A stretch of DNA of 63,190 nt from Streptosporangiaceae bacterium (lineage in GTDB: Bacteria > Actinomycetota > Actinomycetes > Streptosporangiales > Streptosporangiaceae). Positions 7,466-16,359 of this stretch are shown here, piece by piece. The notes under the pieces were generated by a model, which saw nothing but the letters and a program-made list of their open reading frames with translations, searched no databases and was not told the origin of the DNA. The translations under genes and the position numbers were made by a program. Where the stretch lies: assembly GCA_030041275.1 (NCBI GenBank), contig JASHOE010000120.1:1-63190 (forward strand), in the 5' to 3' direction. The first letter of the stretch is position 1. Each line of letters opens with the position of its first letter.

Positions 7466-9266
7466 ATTCCAGGCCTTCGAACGCGCCCGCCCGCCGCCAG
7501 GTGTCGATGTAGGAGAAGTAGGCGCTAGCTCCGTACGGATAACCGCGGGGCAGCCACTGGTTCGCTCCGAGCTCTTGTCCTTCGTTGTTGTAATAACCGG
7601 GCGTGCAGTCCGGACCGCCGATCGTGCCGCCGGGTCCGGTCGCCAGCAGCTCGAGCCACGCTGCCTCGGCGTCCTTGGTTACCTCGACCGCCCCGAAGCC
7701 GCGGTCCAGCGTGTGCCTGACGATAGTGGTGATCGTCTTGGCGGAATCGACGATGTTGTGCGGCACGTTGGAGATCAGGTTTGCGCCCTGGAACGGCTGG
7801 ACGACGAATACGTTCGGGAAGCCGTGCACGTGGATGCCGTGCAGGGAGCGCATGCCGTCGGCCCAGTAGCTGGACAGCGCCTGGCCGCCACGCCCGGTGA
7901 GGTCAAAACCCGATCGGCGTGTGAACGGCGTGCCGACCTCGAAGCCGGAGGCGTAGATGATGCAGTCAAGCTCGTACTCCTGGCCGGCTACCACGACGCC
8001 GGTCTCGGTGATCCGCTCCACCCCCTTGCCGTCGGTGTCTACGAGGTGGGTGTTGCGGAGGTTAAAGGACTGCAGGTATTCGTCGTGGAAGCACGGCCGC
8101 TTGCACAGCTGCCGGTACCAGGCCTTGAGCTTCTGCGCGGTGTCGGGGTCAAGGACGACCTCGTCTGTCCGCGCCCGGATCTCTTCCATCTTCTCGAAGT
8201 CAGATTCTTCAAGGACGGCCAGCATTCCGGCCGGGTTCCGGTGCTCAGCAGGGAGCGTGGCGATCTTGCCCCACATCCGCCTGGCGATCTCAGTCCAGCC
8301 ATCTTGGACCAGGTCCTCGGTAGCGGGCTGGCCGGTCTGATTGTGGGTGAAGTTCTCGAGCCAGCGCTGCTGCCAGCCGGGCGTGGCGATCTCGGCGAAC
8401 CAGTCCGGGTCGATGGGGTGGTTGTTGCGCACGTCAACCGAGGACGGCGTGCGCTGGAATACGTAGAGCTCGCGAGCGGCAGTCGCTAGGTGCGGCACGC
8501 ACTGCACGGCCGTCGCGCCGGTACCGATGATGCCGACTCGCTTGTCCGACAGCTTGTCCATCCGGGCACCGGTCGCGTCCCCGCCGGTGTAGTCGTAGTC
8601 CCAGCGGCTGGTGTGGAAGGTATGCCCGCGGAACGACGTGAGTCCTGGAATCCCCGGAAGCTTGGGCACGTGCAGCAGCCCGGCGCCCAGTACCACAAAC
8701 TGCGCCGTCAGCCGATCACCGCGATTGGTCTCGATGAGCCACCGGGACTCCGACTCATCCCAGCGCAGGCCGCTGACTTCGGTGTGGAACAGCGCGTCGT
8801 CGTACAGGCCGAACTGCTCGCCGATGCGCCTGCAGTGCGCCAGGATCTCAGGGCCGTGCACGTACTTCTCGGTCGGCATGTGCCCGGTCTCCTCCAGCAG
8901 CGGCACGTAGACCATCGCCGCCGTGTCGCACATGGCGCCTGGGTAGCGGTTCCAGTACCAGGTACCGCCGAAGTCGCCACCCTTCTCGACGATTCGGACG
9001 TCGACGCCTGCTTCGCGCAGCCGCGCGCCGACCACCAAGCCCGCAAACCCGCCGCCAATGCACACGACGGTGCGGTGGTCGGTCAGCGGCGCCCGCTCCG
9101 TCCGTGGCGTGTAGGGATCGTCGAGGTAGTACGCGAGCTCGCCGGTCAGGCGGAGGTACTGATCGTTGCCGTCCGGCCGAAGCCGTTTGTCGCGCTCCGC
9201 CCGGTACCTCTGGCGTAGCGCCGCAGTGTCGATACGACCGGGCGGGGCCGGACTCTCCGTCGTCAT
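7455..9266 (-). CDS. Flavin-containing (Baeyer-Villiger type) monooxygenase
   Basis: A 603-residue two-dinucleotide-fold monooxygenase. The FAD-binding GGGFAG is at residues 71-76, followed by [21 protein letters not shown], a signature of cyclohexanone/phenylacetone-type enzymes. [12 protein letters not shown] (~215) is the Baeyer-Villiger fingerprint except that the final Trp-Pro is Trp-Asp, and the NADPH-binding GIIGTGATA comes next. It should insert an oxygen next to a ketone using NADPH and O2. The start is the ATG at 9266 with GGAGG five bases upstream. Divergent from a TetR regulator that probably controls it. Confidence 0.88.
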   Translation of the reverse strand: MTTESPAPPGRIDTAALRQRYRAERDKRLRPDGNDQYLRLTGELAYYLDDPYTPRTERAPLTDHRTVVCIGGGFAGLVVGARLREAGVDVRIVEKGGDFGGTWYWNRYPGAMCDTAAMVYVPLLEETGHMPTEKYVHGPEILAHCRRIGEQFGLYDDALFHTEVSGLRWDESESRWLIETNRGDRLTAQFVVLGAGLLHVPKLPGIPGLTSFRGHTFHTSRWDYDYTGGDATGARMDKLSDKRVGIIGTGATAVQCVPHLATAARELYVFQRTPSSVDVRNNHPIDPDWFAEIATPGWQQRWLENFTHNQTGQPATEDLVQDGWTEIARRMWGKIATLPAEHRNPAGMLAVLEESDFEKMEEIRARTDEVVLDPDTAQKLKAWYRQLCKRPCFHDEYLQSFNLRNTHLVDTDGKGVERITETGVVVAGQEYELDCIIYASGFEVGTPFTRRSGFDLTGRGGQALSSYWADGMRSLHGIHVHGFPNVFVVQPFQGANLISNVPHNIVDSAKTITTIVRHTLDRGFGAVEVTKDAEAAWLELLATGPGGTIGGPDCTPGYYNNEGQELGANQWLPRGYPYGASAYFSYIDTWRRAGAFEGLEFSR

Positions 9267-9305
9267 CGTCGCCTCCACCCGGTTCGCCACTTCACGGTGT
9301 CATCC

Positions 9306-9347
9306 TGTCACTCATGAGTGACATCTGCAACGGATCGGTGTTAGCAT
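9306..9347 (+). promoter_or_regulatory. TetR-type operator overlapping leaderless promoter
   Basis: TGTCACTCATGAGTGACA at 9306-9323 is a perfect 18-bp palindrome. Its right end (GTGACA, 9318-9323) sits 18 bases before TAGCAT (9342-9347), a -10 element six bases from the GTG start at 9354. The palindrome thus covers the -35 of the regulator promoter and lies between the two divergent genes. Confidence 0.65.
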
Positions 9348-9353
9348 CGGCGC

Positions 9354-10007
9354 GTGGTTCAGGGCAGTGTCGCGGCATCACTCGGCCCGGCCGCGCCCGC
9401 CGGGCAGTCACTGGCCGACGAGCAGCGGGAAATGGCGCGCGCCAGGATCCTGCGCGCGGCCGGCTCGGTGCTGGCGGATCGCGGCCTGGCTGCCACGGTC
9501 GATGACGTAGCCGAGGCCGCAGGTGTGAACCGGCGGACAATCTTCCGGCACTTCGCCACCAGGGACGCCCTGTTCGTGACCGTCATCCGGGCTGGCATTC
9601 GCCGGTACGCCGAGCTGATCCCGGTGCCGCCGGAGGATGACGATCTGACTAGCTGGCTGGCCGAGGCGCTGGCTGTCATGCACCGGCTCAATGCGCGCAA
9701 CGGACGGGTCTTCTGGGACCTGGTCGGTTTGCAGGCAACCGACCTGTCGCCGGACCTTGCCATGGTGGCGGGCGAATGCCGCGAGAGCCGGAACCGGTTC
9801 GCGGCCTCGGTGACTGAGCTGCTGTGGCGGGCGCGCCGCGGCGCGGGTGCGCCGCCGGGCTGGCTGATCGACGCCGTCGCGGTACAGCTGTCCGGCTTCA
9901 CCACCCAGTCGCTGGCCGGCGATCTCGGCCGCTCGCCCGACGAGGTCGCGCGCGTGGCCGCTCGGGTGATCGACGCAGCCTTCGGTGCCGCGCTCAGAAC
10001 TGGCTGA
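9354..10007 (+). CDS. TetR family transcriptional regulator
   Basis: A 217-residue TetR-type repressor. The N-terminal helix-turn-helix is ARILRAAGSVLADRGLA with VDDVAEAAGVNRRTIFRHF at residues ~25-65, followed by a ligand domain (WDLVGLQATDLSPDL). The GTG start lies six bases after a TAGCAT -10 box and has no ribosome site, so the mRNA is probably leaderless. The perfect 18-bp palindrome in front of it suggests autoregulation and control of the divergent monooxygenase gene. Confidence 0.9.
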   Translation: MVQGSVAASLGPAAPAGQSLADEQREMARARILRAAGSVLADRGLAATVDDVAEAAGVNRRTIFRHFATRDALFVTVIRAGIRRYAELIPVPPEDDDLTSWLAEALAVMHRLNARNGRVFWDLVGLQATDLSPDLAMVAGECRESRNRFAASVTELLWRARRGAGAPPGWLIDAVAVQLSGFTTQSLAGDLGRSPDEVARVAARVIDAAFGAALRTG

Positions 10008-10095
10008 TCCGCCGGACCGTCTGCCGTTTGGCGATCCCGCCCCAAGGGCATCTGCCTTGACCGAAGGCAGCAGCTCAGCGGGGGAGGGGTTAACC

Positions 10096-10821
10096 ATGCC
10101 ACCAAGGAAATCCGGTACATCCACCCGGCCGTCAAACAGATCCGCCGCGCGGTCGGCGACCACATCGAGGACGTCCCGATCCGCGTCCCGATCGACGCCG
10201 CGGACCACTTCTCGGCCCGCCACGCGCCGATCGGCGGCAGACGGCGACGGCCGGGCCCGGCGGGCGATGAGCAGCCAGCCGTGGCTGCACCAGCAGGGTG
10301 CCGAGGTGCAGCGTTTCGGCACCGTCAGGCAGTTCCCGCTCGGGCTGTCTCAGGACGCCCGGCTGTACTCCTGCGAGCGCCTCAACCGGGTCCTGGCGGA
10401 TACCCAGATTCTGCATGCGCTGTACAAGAAGCACCACTGGCTGATGCGCGGCCCGACGTTTTACCAGCTGCATCTGCTCCTGGACAAGCACGCCGGGGAG
10501 CAGTTGGAGCTGGTCGACATGATCGCTGAGCGAGTGCAGACCCTCGGCGGGGTAGCCATCGGCGATCCCCGGCACGTTGCCGAGATCACGATGATCCCGC
10601 GGCCGCCGAATGGCGCCGAGGAAGTGCCCGCCATGCTGTCGCGGCTGCTGGAGGCGCACGAGACGATTCTCATCGACGCGCACGACGCAGCTGGCCGCAC
10701 GATGGATATGGGCGACGACGGCACCAACGACCTGCTGGTGTCAGACGTGATCCGGACGGGCGAGATGCAGGCGTGGTTCCTTGCGGAGCATCTGGTCGAC
10801 ACGCCGCTCGTGCGGTCCTGA
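10096..10821 (+). CDS. Dps/ferritin-like protein with doubtful N-terminus
   Basis: The folded part begins at the ATG at 10267 (MSSQPWLHQQG) and gives a 184-residue Dps-like protein with TQILHALYKKHHWLMRGPTF and LLLDKHAGEQLELVDMIAERV, holding the His/Asp/Glu ferroxidase ligands. From 10096, where GGGGGAGGGG gives a strong ribosome site, the frame adds 57 residues rich in Ser/Thr/Arg. In the next frame (third codon positions G/C-rich) the same stretch reads TKEIRYIHPAVKQIRRAV and VPIRVPIDAADHF, so the tail looks like an out-of-frame shadow after loss of one base near the ATG. Either the protein has a basic tail or the annotation should begin at 10267. Confidence 0.75.
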   Translation: MPPRKSGTSTRPSNRSAARSATTSRTSRSASRSTPRTTSRPATRRSAADGDGRARRAMSSQPWLHQQGAEVQRFGTVRQFPLGLSQDARLYSCERLNRVLADTQILHALYKKHHWLMRGPTFYQLHLLLDKHAGEQLELVDMIAERVQTLGGVAIGDPRHVAEITMIPRPPNGAEEVPAMLSRLLEAHETILIDAHDAAGRTMDMGDDGTNDLLVSDVIRTGEMQAWFLAEHLVDTPLVRS

Positions 10822-10865
10822 CCTCGTGCGCTGAAAGTGTCCTGACGGCTGCCGCGGCAGGCCGA

Positions 10866-10871
10866 TAGCCT
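10866..10871 (+). promoter_or_regulatory. -10 box of leaderless gene
   Basis: TAGCCT ends six bases before the GTG at 10878, which has no ribosome binding site. Confidence 0.5.
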
Positions 10872-10877
10872 CGTTGC

Positions 10878-11477
10878 GTGACAGTCGTGCGGCGCCTTGG
10901 GGTGGCGGCCGGGCTGCTTGAGCTCGTCGGCGTCCTTGAGGCTCTCGAGGGTCGGCGCCAGCGTCGCCGCGGCTACCAGCGAGCGCTGGTGACGTCCGAG
11001 TCAGACCTCGATCCGGCCTCAGTGCGGTTGCTGGCGCTCACCTGGTGGCCGGCCGGTCTTGGCGCGCTCGCCGTGGCGGCGGGCGTGCGAGGGCTGGACG
11101 TCGGCGATCGCCGTCGGGTCTGGTGGCGGCTCGGCGGTCTCCTCGTGAGCACCGCTGGCATCACCCTGCGCGTGTGGTCGATCGGGACGCTCGGCGATTA
11201 CTTCGTCGGCCATGTGCAGATCCAGCCGGGGCAGATCGTGGTCAGCGCGGGCCCGTACCGGTGGTTGCGGCATCCCTCCTACACCGGCATGTGGCTGGAA
11301 ATGACCGGGGTCGGCCTCTGCACGGGAAACGTGGCGAGCGCTGCTCTCTGCGCGACCGTGCCGCTGACCGGCATTGTCCGCCGCATCGCGGGCGAGGAAC
11401 GCGCGCTGTCCGCCGGCCTGCCAGGCTACGACGACTACCTCCAGGGCAGGTCGCGACTGGTCCCGTTCGTCTGGTAG
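10878..11477 (+). CDS. Isoprenylcysteine carboxyl methyltransferase-like membrane protein
   Basis: A 199-residue membrane protein with three to four hydrophobic segments and the SAM-binding signature of the ICMT/PEMT superfamily: GPYRWLRHPSYTGMW at residues ~122-136 and an EERAL / YDDYLQ segment near the end. Bacterial members methylate small hydrophobic or lipid-like acceptors; the substrate is not evident. The GTG start is probably leaderless (TAGCCT six bases upstream). Another member of the superfamily is at 36430-36972. A strong inverted repeat follows the stop. Confidence 0.8.
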   Translation: MTVVRRLGVAAGLLELVGVLEALEGRRQRRRGYQRALVTSESDLDPASVRLLALTWWPAGLGALAVAAGVRGLDVGDRRRVWWRLGGLLVSTAGITLRVWSIGTLGDYFVGHVQIQPGQIVVSAGPYRWLRHPSYTGMWLEMTGVGLCTGNVASAALCATVPLTGIVRRIAGEERALSAGLPGYDDYLQGRSRLVPFVW

Positions 11478-11489
11478 CCATCGCTGCCT

Positions 11490-11530
11490 GCTGCCCGCGC
11501 GTCGGCCGAGGAGCCGGGCGCGCGGGCAGC
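11490..11530. terminator. Bidirectional hairpin between convergent genes
   Basis: GCTGCCCGCGCG (11490-11501) pairs perfectly with CGCGCGGGCAGC (11519-11530), a 12-bp stem with a 17-base loop, between the stops at 11477 (plus) and 11605 (minus). Confidence 0.65.
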
Positions 11531-11604
11531 CCGCCGGTGCGATCAGAAAAACCGCGGCTGGTCCGCACGGCACCGAGTCAATGACGGCCGGGCCCGCGGT
11601 GGCG

Positions 11605-12897
11605 CTAGAAACGGACGATGTGCCAGCTGTGGCCGCCGTCCGTCGTCCGGTACAGGTGTGGCGCGTACTGCGTTGGTCCCACCACGAAGCCGGTCCACGC
11701 GGTGAGAAAGACCGGGCCTGACCAGCCGGAGAACGAGCCGCCCGAGACAATCAGGACGCTCCAGTTCAGCCCGCCGTCGAACGTCCCGAGCAGCGTGTCC
11801 TCGTCTCCCTCGGTCGCGAGGAAGGCGTGCCCGGCTCCGTTGTCGGCGAGCCCGAAGGGCTCGTTATGCCTGCTCGGATCCGGCAGCCGGGTCCAGGACA
11901 ACCCTGCGTTGATCGTGCCGAACAGGTGATGCTGCGTATCCTGCTCCTGCTGCGACTGCTCGTTGTCGAAGCAGTCGAGCAGCCAGGCATCCGGGTGGCC
12001 GAGCGCGATGCTCAGCACTGAGGCGCCGCCGCCGTCAGCACCGGTGCACGGAACCGTCCTGGCCTGCCACGTCACCCCGCCATCCGTGCTGAGCCAGAGG
12101 CCACCGGCCGTGGCCGCTGTGCTCGCCAGCTCGGGTCCCATGAAGCCCTGCTGGAGCAGCACGAGCGTGCTGCCGCTCGCGTAGAGGAACGACGGGTTCC
12201 CCGGCTGCGGCCCGGCAGGTGCCGGCAGCTTGGCCCAGGTGCCCGAGGCGATCGCCGTTCGCCACAGCTCGGCAGGTGCGCCGCTCGCGGCAGCCGTCAG
12301 CGCGTAGGCGTAGCCATCGCTGATCACCAGGTCCTGGACAGGTGGCAGCGACTCTCGCCGCCACGTCTGGCCGCCGTCGCTGGTGGCGAGCAACTCGGGG
12401 CCGTACAGGAAGCCGCTCGCGGCGTCGGCGAAGGCGACTTGCGTCACTCCGGTCGTCGGGCTGCCGCCGTAGTAGCCGAGCGATGCGGGCGGCGGGGGCA
12501 GGGTGGCCCAGGTGTCGCCGCCGTCCTGCGTCTCCAGCAGTGCGGCGCAGTCGGCGCACCCGCTGAGGCCGAGCGCCCACCCTTGGCTGGCTGTCACGAA
12601 ACTCACCGCGGCTGGCTCAAAGCCGGTCTGGCTGCTCCCGGCCGCGCCGGATTCGGGCGGCGAGAATGTCTCGGCCGGCTCGGCCGGGCTGGGCCGGGTG
12701 CCCGGCCGGGCCGTTGCCGTTGCCGCTGCCGCGGATGTCGCTCGAATCGACGCAGCGGCCCGTCGCGAGCCGCTGCCTGCTAGGGCGCCGCTGCCGCAGC
12801 CAGCTACCAGCGCGGCAGCGGCGGCGAGCGTTGCGGCCGCGCTCAGAGTGGACCGCCACGCCGCGCGCGGTCTCGGGCTCTTCACAACAGCCGCCAT
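11605..12897 (-). CDS. Asp-box (BNR) beta-propeller lipoprotein
   Basis: A 430-residue secreted protein. From the ATG at 12897 there is a signal sequence with twin Arg-containing n-region and lipobox LVAGC (Cys ~33), then an Ala/Thr/Pro-rich linker, then a propeller built on six Asp-box repeats: QDGGDTW, SDGGQTW, TDGGVTW, INAGLSW, FDGGLNW and TDGGHSW. This is the fold of sialidases and VPS10/YCF48-like proteins; no sialidase catalytic arginines are obvious, so a binding role is as likely. An ATG at 12954 would give an unusually long 53-residue leader and is less likely. Confidence 0.8.
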   Translation of the reverse strand: MAAVVKSPRPRAAWRSTLSAAATLAAAAALVAGCGSGALAGSGSRRAAASIRATSAAAATATARPGTRPSPAEPAETFSPPESGAAGSSQTGFEPAAVSFVTASQGWALGLSGCADCAALLETQDGGDTWATLPPPPASLGYYGGSPTTGVTQVAFADAASGFLYGPELLATSDGGQTWRRESLPPVQDLVISDGYAYALTAAASGAPAELWRTAIASGTWAKLPAPAGPQPGNPSFLYASGSTLVLLQQGFMGPELASTAATAGGLWLSTDGGVTWQARTVPCTGADGGGASVLSIALGHPDAWLLDCFDNEQSQQEQDTQHHLFGTINAGLSWTRLPDPSRHNEPFGLADNGAGHAFLATEGDEDTLLGTFDGGLNWSVLIVSGGSFSGWSGPVFLTAWTGFVVGPTQYAPHLYRTTDGGHSWHIVRF

Positions 12898-13050
12898 ACC
12901 GCTGAGACGCCAGCAAGGGCGCCCAGGTTGGGTAACGGAGACGCTCGCTCGCATCGATCGAACCTGATTCGGTCGTTCCTGACCACATCGACGCGAAAGG
13001 CGGGCTAACAGCCAGGCGAATAATGACAGAGGGACCTTCTGAACAGTGTC

Positions 13051-13056
13051 TATGCT
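13051..13056 (+). promoter_or_regulatory. -10 box of leaderless AAA ATPase gene
   Basis: TATGCT ends six bases before the ATG at 13063; no ribosome binding site is present. Confidence 0.5.
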
Positions 13057-13062
13057 CCTTTT

Positions 13063-14511
13063 ATGGAGAATCCGGAACCGGAACTAGCCGACGTCGCGCG
13101 GCTCGCCCGGCGCTTCTTGAGCCGGGCGGTGGAGGCAGCGCGGACGCCAGAACGGCCGCTGCGGCGGGTGCTGCTCGACCACCTCGGCAATGACGCAGGC
13201 TCGTTGCCGACCGTGTCCGCATCCTGGCAGCCGTATGACCACGTCAACGTGCAGATCGCGCTGGACGCCTGGCTCGCCGCCTCGCGCGTCAGGCAGCACG
13301 AAATCGTGGGCGTCACCGGCGTCGGCATGATGCGGCACATGGACGTGTCGATCGCTGACTTCATCATGGCCACCCGCGATGCACTGGGCCGGGCCGGAGC
13401 TGGCGGAGTGATCACCACGGCCGTGCCGTGTGGGCCGGGCGGGCAGACCCGGGCGTGCGTGAGCAACGGGATCTACCTGGTCCACGACGGCGACGTCCCG
13501 CTGGCGATCATGCTGCAGCCCTCGGACCGCGGTCCCCTGCACGCCGAGGTCCTGCTCCACGTTGTCGGCGCGGACATCCGCCGGATCGAGGCGGTGCTGG
13601 CGGACATCCGGCGGCTCGCAGCGGAGTGCAGCGTGTTCCGCGGTCAGGTGGTCAGCCTCGAGCCGGAGGTGTTCGGCCCGGCGCGGCTGGCTAGGGTGAT
13701 CAGCTTTCTCCCGCGTCCGGCCGTAGACCGATCCCAGATCGTTCTGCCAGACGGCCTGCTGGAGGAGATCGAGCGGCAGGTCATCGGGATCGGGCGCCAC
13801 TCCGGCCGCCTGCTCGCGAGCGGCCAGCACCTCAGACGCGGCATCCTGCTGCACGGGGCGCCGGGAACGGGCAAAACGCATACGGTCAGCTACCTGCTCA
13901 GCCAGCTGCCTGACGTGACGGTGATCGCGATCTCGGGCCGGGCGCTCACGCTGATCGCCCAGGCGTGTTCGATGGCTCGCGCGCTGCAGCCCGCTGTCAT
14001 CGTGGTCGAGGACGTCGACCTGATCGCCGAGGAACGGACCATGGGACGGCCCGGGGAGCATCCGTTGCTGTTCCAGCTGCTCAACGAGATGGAAGGGCTC
14101 AACTCCGCCGACAATGTCACGTTCCTGCTGACCAGCAACCGGGCCGAGCTGCTCGAGCCCGCACTTGCGGCCCGCCCCGGCCGGGTCGACCTCGCGGCCG
14201 AGCTGCCGCTGCCCGACGCTGCAGCGCGGCGCCAGCTCATCGGGCTATACCAGGGCAACCTCGTGCTGGATGTCTCGTCCCTGGACACGGTCATCAAACG
14301 CACCGACGGCGTGACCGCACCGTTCCTGAAAGAACTCCTGCGCCGGGCGGCGCTGCTGGCAGCCGAGGCCGACGACCGCGGCGACAGCCTTGACGGCGCA
14401 GACGACGCTCCGATCCGGGTGACGGACGAGCACCTTACTGCCGCACTGGATGAGTTGCTCGACAGCCGCGGCCAGCTCACCCGCGTCCTGCTTGGGGCCA
14501 AGCAGGCTTAA
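13063..14511 (+). CDS. AAA family ATPase with uncharacterised N-terminal domain
   Basis: A 482-residue cytoplasmic protein with one classical AAA module: Walker A GAPGTGKT (265-272), Walker B VIVVEDVD (312-319), sensor 1 LLTSNRAE, and the arginine-finger region LAARPGRVD. The N-terminal ~240 residues form a separate domain (including VGVTGVGMMRHMD) that I do not recognise and that presumably binds the substrate. The module is of the FtsH/CDC48 clade, but there is no protease domain or membrane anchor, so unfolding or remodelling is the likely role. Probably leaderless; no operon partners. Confidence 0.85.
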   Translation: MENPEPELADVARLARRFLSRAVEAARTPERPLRRVLLDHLGNDAGSLPTVSASWQPYDHVNVQIALDAWLAASRVRQHEIVGVTGVGMMRHMDVSIADFIMATRDALGRAGAGGVITTAVPCGPGGQTRACVSNGIYLVHDGDVPLAIMLQPSDRGPLHAEVLLHVVGADIRRIEAVLADIRRLAAECSVFRGQVVSLEPEVFGPARLARVISFLPRPAVDRSQIVLPDGLLEEIERQVIGIGRHSGRLLASGQHLRRGILLHGAPGTGKTHTVSYLLSQLPDVTVIAISGRALTLIAQACSMARALQPAVIVVEDVDLIAEERTMGRPGEHPLLFQLLNEMEGLNSADNVTFLLTSNRAELLEPALAARPGRVDLAAELPLPDAAARRQLIGLYQGNLVLDVSSLDTVIKRTDGVTAPFLKELLRRAALLAAEADDRGDSLDGADDAPIRVTDEHLTAALDELLDSRGQLTRVLLGAKQA

Positions 14512-14576
14512 GAAACTGACTGGCTTGCGGATTCGACCTCCCTGACGTGTGCGTGGGCGGCTTCGTCCAGTCGTGG

Positions 14577-14849
14577 TCAGTGGGCGGCGCAGAGCGGCTG
14601 GTAATGGGTCAGGTCGGTGGAGTAGGACCGGCCGGTGTGCGGGTCGCGCTGCTCATCCGGGTCGAGCCCGTCGTAGCTGCGATGGGTGGCTGGCTCGCCG
14701 CACACGACGCACGGCGTGATCAGGGCGCTGTCGCCCCTGGTGCCCTCGACCTCGTTGCGCCGGATCCGAATGACGATCATGACCACGAAGGCCGCCACGT
14801 GGATGAGCGTGATGAGCATGATCAGGATGGCCAGGCTGCTGCTGCTCAC
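14577..14849 (-). CDS. Small membrane protein with Cys/His-rich tail
   Basis: A 90-residue protein starting at GTG, with GAGGGG upstream. Residues 5-28 form one transmembrane helix (LAILIMLITLIHVAAFVVMI), followed by basic IRIRR, which places the tail in the cytoplasm. The tail has CVVCGEPATH and a final CAAH, a plausible four-ligand zinc site. Function unknown. It lies beside the KdpD-like genes in the same direction as the DUF4118 protein but after a 177-bp gap. Confidence 0.7.
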   Translation of the reverse strand: MSSSSLAILIMLITLIHVAAFVVMIVIRIRRNEVEGTRGDSALITPCVVCGEPATHRSYDGLDPDEQRDPHTGRSYSTDLTHYQPLCAAH

Positions 14850-15026
14850 GGTGTACGTCCCCTCTTGCCTGGTACAAGCCCCGTGCGCGCCGTTTTCGTC
14901 CGGCTTCGCAGCGCGATCTACGTCACAAGCTCAAGAGCACCTATCAGCCAAAACGCCCGGGCTTTCGCTTGCCCGCCGACTTGCGAGAGGGTCAGGGATG
15001 GACGACAGGTGCATCCGCCCGCGGTG

Positions 15027-15794
15027 CTAGTTAGTCACGCCGGGTCGCACCGATCCGTCAGCCAGCGCCGCGCCGACCTGGTCGGCGAACGCGACCGCGA
15101 CAAGTCGCTGCTCCACCGAGGGCCGAGCGGTGCCTGGCTCGGCGGTCAGCAGGAACCGGCCGCGCAGCACCCCGCGGTACTCCACGAGCAGCTCCGTCGT
15201 CGCCGGCAGGGCGTCCCGCTCGACGGCGAGCACCTGGTCATCCGGCGTGATCACCTGGCCGTCATGCCGCAGGCGGGCAGGGCGGCCCAGGCCGGCGACG
15301 CCGTGCTCAAAGCGACAGTCGCGTGCGGACAATAGCCTCGCAAGCCGGCCGGACACGTCGTCGATCAGAGCCGACGCCGAGCCGCCCGCCGCCACCGCGC
15401 CCGCGGCCAGGTTAATCCCGTCGAGGTAGCCTGCCCGCCGGGTCGCGGCGAGCTGCTGGCGCCGGCCCCAGACGGCGATCTCGGTCACGGCCATGCCGAT
15501 GACGAGGATCAGCACGGTGGTCTCGATGTCGGCGGCCCTGGTGATCGAGAACCGCTCGTACGGGCGGGTAAGAAAGAAGTCGAACCACACGGCTGCGGAC
15601 AGCGCGGCCAGGAAGCCCGCAGGCCGGGAGCCGAGCGCCGCGACCGCAACCACGACGAGGATCAGGACCAGCGCCGCGTCGGTGTTCGGGAGGCTGGTCC
15701 GGAATGGGATCAGGATCGCCGTCAGCGCCAGCGGGGCCGCTAGCGCAGTGAGGATGGCCAGCTGAGCTCGCCCGAGCACGCGCTGTGGTCGCAT
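15027..15794 (-). CDS. DUF4118 membrane protein (KdpD-like transmembrane and GAF-like part)
   Basis: A 255-residue protein matching the middle of KdpD sensors. Residues ~10-105 contain four transmembrane helices with VWFDFFLTRPYERFSI, the DUF4118 hallmark, and residues ~115-240 form a GAF-like segment (DQVLAVERDALP, FADQVGAAL). The histidine kinase dimerisation and ATPase domains of KdpD are absent. The cytoplasmic nucleotide-binding part of KdpD is encoded separately and divergently at 16387, so the two may form one split sensor. Confidence 0.85.
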   Translation of the reverse strand: MRPQRVLGRAQLAILTALAAPLALTAILIPFRTSLPNTDAALVLILVVVAVAALGSRPAGFLAALSAAVWFDFFLTRPYERFSITRAADIETTVLILVIGMAVTEIAVWGRRQQLAATRRAGYLDGINLAAGAVAAGGSASALIDDVSGRLARLLSARDCRFEHGVAGLGRPARLRHDGQVITPDDQVLAVERDALPATTELLVEYRGVLRGRFLLTAEPGTARPSVEQRLVAVAFADQVGAALADGSVRPGVTN

Positions 15795-15910
15795 CTCACC
15801 GTGGTAGCACGGCTGGCCTCTGTCGCGCCAGGTGCCCCCAGGCTAGGCTGATCTCAGGTGAGCCGGGAAGCCTGGTCGGCACGACATCCGAGTCGAGCAC
15901 GGGAGAAGGC

Positions 15911-16327
15911 ATGGCCACACCCTCCGCACCGGCAGCTGCATCCGCCACCGCGATCTCCGCCGAGCCGGAGCGTTCCAAGCCGGAGCGCTCTGTCACGCAG
16001 CGCTGGCTCTTCGCCGCAGTTCTGCTCGCTGGGGCCGCCCAGTTGATCACCATCTCCGCGTTGCTGAGCGCCGATCCGCTCGCGGCCTCCTGGTCCGCTC
16101 TGCTCCTGGCCATCGCGCCGGCCCTGCTTGCTGCGGGTGCCGCCTTTGCGCCCAGCGCCGCGGCCAGGACCGCCATTATCGCTGCGATCGTCGCGATGAT
16201 CGTCGGCCTCATCGGGTCCCTGGCGTCCTGGCAGAGCTGGACATCGCATCCTGGCGTGCTGTTCATTCCCGCGCTCCTGGCCCTGCTCGTCGGCGGACTC
16301 CGGCTGTGGCGGGCCGACGTCCGGTGA
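15911..16327 (+). CDS. Four-helix membrane protein of unknown function
   Basis: A 138-residue protein. The first ~35 residues are hydrophilic with a SAEPERSKPERSV stretch; then four hydrophobic segments follow (LFAAVLLAGAAQLITISALL, SALLLAIAPALLAAG, AAIVAMIVGLIGS, VLFIPALLALLVGG). GGGAGAAGG lies just before the ATG. No recognised family. It directly precedes the KdpD-like gene (60 bp) in the same direction, so the two are probably cotranscribed. Confidence 0.7.
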   Translation: MATPSAPAAASATAISAEPERSKPERSVTQRWLFAAVLLAGAAQLITISALLSADPLAASWSALLLAIAPALLAAGAAFAPSAAARTAIIAAIVAMIVGLIGSLASWQSWTSHPGVLFIPALLALLVGGLRLWRADVR

Positions 16328-16359
16328 CCTGACTCGGGAGCCGAGACCTGGAGGAACAG

